Assembly: GCF_040712315.1 (NCBI RefSeq)
Contig: NC_134018.1
Span: forward strand, 11,676,835 to 11,740,834
Direction of reading: 5' to 3'
Length of the DNA stretch: 64,000 nucleotides
Origin: Castanea sativa
Taxonomy: Eukaryota > Streptophyta > Magnoliopsida > Fagales > Fagaceae
The translations under genes and the position numbers were made by a program. Under the pieces are notes generated by a model. The model did no database searches. It saw only the letters and a list, made by a program, of their open reading frames with translations, and was not told the DNA's origin. Below are positions 61,601 through 64,000 of the stretch, piece after piece; position 1 is the first letter of the stretch; every line of letters begins with the position of its first letter.

Positions 61601-61948
61601 CATTCCTAACCATAAGAGTGTAGAGTTTACAACCTTCAATCTGTGTTCTTCATTGTAAATTTGTAATCAAATTTGACTTATTTTCACAAATTCTCTCTGT
61701 TTCTCTAATTTCCTCATATCCAATTTCACAATCTCTTCTCTCTTACATGAACAAAGCACATAAAAACAAAAACAACCCAGAAAAGAAAAGTATAAAATTA
61801 ACAAAGAAACCAGGAAGAAGATAAGTTTAGAGCATGAAAGTTGCAATTTTTTAAAGCCAAAACTGTTAGATGATTACCTAGGAACGGGAAAAGAAGAAGA
61901 GCAACATTGGAGAAGTAGTGGTGATGACTGAAGAAGAACTTGTACCAT
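58660..61948 (-). CDS. LCNP: Chloroplastic lipocalin, copy B, intact
   Basis: Five exons: 61878-61948, 60899-61022, 60148-60387, 59405-59695, 58660-58938. All phases agree, giving 334 residues. LCNP (CHL) is a lipocalin of the thylakoid lumen, needed for the sustained photoprotective quenching called qH and for protecting thylakoid lipids under stress. Residues 1-65 form a Ser/Leu-rich transit region with a hydrophobic segment (LSGLAASLIFLS), consistent with lumen targeting. The lipocalin GxW motif is in FDPVRYSGRWFEVASLKRGF. Other hallmarks are GQGQEDCHCTQGVYTFDM, TFCVHGGPSGYITGIRGKVQ, PYDVIATDYDNFALVSGAK and PQDCEVMSNGQLAAMMSM. The family length is about 330-355. Compared with copy A there are no breaks. 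Confidence 0.93.
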
Positions 61949-62942
61949 TTCTTCTATTGTTTTTCTTTTTTAAAGCTTCAGAGTCTTCACATCCACTGTC
62001 ACAAACGCATTTTTATTTCTCAGTTTGACAGTTTCTATGACTCTCCGTCTGTGTATGCGTGTGTTGTTGTGCTTGTTTTGTCGGTTCACATGACTCATAT
62101 CTTTCTGGGGTCACATCTCTAGTTGTACAGTGATCTTACATTAAATCCACTATTAACTACCGTTTAGCTCTCTCTTCAACCAGATACTACAAATCAAAAA
62201 TGAAATCCTTTGACACATCATCATCTTGGTCTGACTATTCCTACGTCTGCCAGGCCCTTAAACGAATATACCAATGACAAAGTTTGGCTATGACTCTTCC
62301 CCAAAAAAAAAATTAACATTTTTTAAAATTTTGCAATTGGATTGTGTTTTTCATGTTCTTTTAAATTGCATATTAATTTTTGTATCAATCGAATATTATT
62401 TTTTATTTAATTTATAATCTAGTTTTATATGCATAATTTTATATTACAAAAACTTGAAATTTAAATTTTTAATTAATGACATAATTATTAATCTTTGATT
62501 TTTTTAAAATTTTGTAAGCATAAAGGATGTAAGAAGAAAATGTAATTTAACAGTGAATTTATAACATCTAAGAAAAACAATTTGTCCATACTTTACTTAT
62601 GCACTACTCAAATCTATATATATATATATAGTTGATGAATTTAATGTTAATTATCAAAATAGTCACGCGCGTGCGCGCGCACACATACATACATGTATAG
62701 ATATATATTTATATATACATAAATAGTTGATGAATTTAATGTTAATTATCAAAATAGACACAAATTGATAAATCAATGATAAAAACACTTTTTCTATCGT
62801 CATTATTAAAATACAAAATCTTCCACTAAACTTGGAGAAATCTCCTTTTATTAGTTTATAAGACCGTTCACATGTATAAGATAACACGATTTATTAAATT
62901 ATTTAAGTAAATCATATGCCTATTAAATAAGTCATGTTACTA
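61949..62942. other. Upstream region of lipocalin copy B
   Basis: Promoter side of the minus-strand gene; pairs with 53841-54305 and 56881-57340 of unit A once the retrotransposon is removed. A 31-bp stretch (AGTTGATGAATTTAATGTTA...) is tandemly repeated at 62630 and 62726 with an alternating CG/CA tract between; unit A has it once. Confidence 0.6.
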
Positions 62943-63189
62943 AGTATCCGTTTGGACTTTGGATGCTGATGAAAGTTAGGCATCTGAGTTTTAGCTTTTT
63001 TTTTTTTTTGGGAAGCATGTTTTAGCTTTCCAGTGGATCTCGTACATTGTTCATGGGACTCACAAACATATTTTTTCAACAAAATTTTCATTAAAAATGA
63101 GTTTCACGGCACTATTCACACATTTAAAATTTATTTTGCTACAATATTTTCAATTTTCAGCAAAATAAGCGGTATCCAAACACACCATA
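62943..63189. mobile_element. MITE, same family as 1291-1491
   Basis: About 247 bp from GTATCCGTTTGGAC to GGTATCCAAACACACC; right part shares CAGCAAAATAAGCGGTAT with the MITE in the NAT intron. Unit A has no insertion at the matching place (around 57337-57342, GTTACTAAAAATAGAC). Confidence 0.7.
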
Positions 63190-64000
63190 AAAGTATACAT
63201 GAATAATTTAATTTTTAAGTTGTCACCTAATAGGTTAGAAGAACTTTCCTCCAAACTAATTTGAAAGAACATTTTTTCCTTTACTAAATGGTTTTATAAT
63301 TTGTGGAGTCACCTCCTTACTTCAAATAGCCATCACAACTACTTTAATTTAGATTTTTATAATGTTTTTTGTTTTGTTTTCTTTAATTTATTTATTTTAT
63401 TAAGTAGAAGATGGAATAGTGCTTCTATGCCTCATAATGATTTGTTTGTTTTTTTTTTGAAAACTGCCTCATAATAATTAGATGCACCCTTGTATATGGG
63501 AAATATACACTCTTTTAGGTTGAACAAAGTTGTCACTAAGTTTCCAAAGGATTGTGAATTAAAAAAATAAAAAGTTTCCTTCTGAAATTTTCAATATTGA
63601 TCCAGTACCAATTCAATACACCGTTTCAAATCCAATGTTTGTTTTGGCACAAACATCCAGTTTAAAAAGAACGTATAATGGTTATTGAAAGCTTAAAGAG
63701 ATTAAATGGTTGGTGAAAATAATTGATTCCTTGGATCTAACCTGAGACTTCTTCCAGTAGATACCAGAATGATTCTTGAGATCAAATAAGTCTACACATA
63801 TGTGAAGAATTATTTTTTGTATAGGAAGAAATAAGCCATACTTTAATATTAAATTTGGGATTTCTTTAGAATTGTGCAGGTGTCTAAATCAATGAATATT
63901 AAAATTGACTTCCAAGCAAATATAAGGCAATTCTTGGGAAGATGGCATTGGGATTTCTTTAGACTGCTTTCCCCTCCCTTAAAGTCAAAGAATAATATGG

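Larger units (their letters stand above)
58467..64000. repeat. Tandem duplication unit B (intact lipocalin gene), continues past window
   Basis: Counterpart of 50357-58120. The window ends while still inside the similarity: 63954-63998 pairs with about 58074-58118. Confidence 0.85.

Overview
The window is nuclear DNA of a flowering plant, most likely a woody eudicot. Genes are intron-rich with GT-AG junctions, the intergenic DNA is AT-rich, transposable elements of nearly every plant superfamily are present, and all recognisable proteins are plant families (NAT, SBP, LTD, YSL, chloroplastic lipocalin). I cannot fix the species; a Fagales-like tree is a guess from general character only.

Layout. 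1-2.9 kb: 3' half of a nucleobase-ascorbate transporter gene (+). 3.8-5.6 kb: a short, atypical SBP-domain gene (+). 9.2-10.2 kb: two small genes of one unknown family, tail to tail, stop codons 2 bp apart. 15.4-18.4 kb: LTD (LHCP translocation defect), a two-exon chloroplast ankyrin protein; its 2.5-kb intron holds a copied fragment of the 9.6-10.0 kb gene pair, flanked by 28-bp direct repeats and itself split by a solo LTR. 18.7-30.7 kb: a tandem duplication carrying two complete YSL metal-nicotianamine transporter genes (-), six exons and 699 codons each. 31.3-36.8 kb: a 5.6-kb CACTA transposon (TIRs, TGT target duplication) loaded with at least seven host-gene fragments, one of them related to the NAT gene at the left edge of this window. 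37.7-40.0 kb: a 2.3-kb minisatellite with nested periods. 40.7-50.3 kb: gene-poor and TE-rich (FAR1 fragment, hAT-like elements, a solo LTR with perfect target duplication). 50.4-64.0 kb: a second tandem duplication carrying two chloroplastic lipocalin (LCNP/CHL) genes (-). The left copy is broken by two small deletions; the right copy is intact. A gag-only LTR retrotransposon sits in the left copy and a MITE in the right copy, each absent from the other.

There is no operon-like logic. Two genes (LTD and LCNP) serve the chloroplast: LTD in light-harvesting protein import, LCNP in photoprotection. The main story is genome dynamics: two tandem gene duplications, gene-fragment capture by CACTA, filler-type insertion, and minisatellite growth. 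All intron-exon structures were built by eye from splice sites, reading phase and family knowledge; no alignment or transcript evidence was available.
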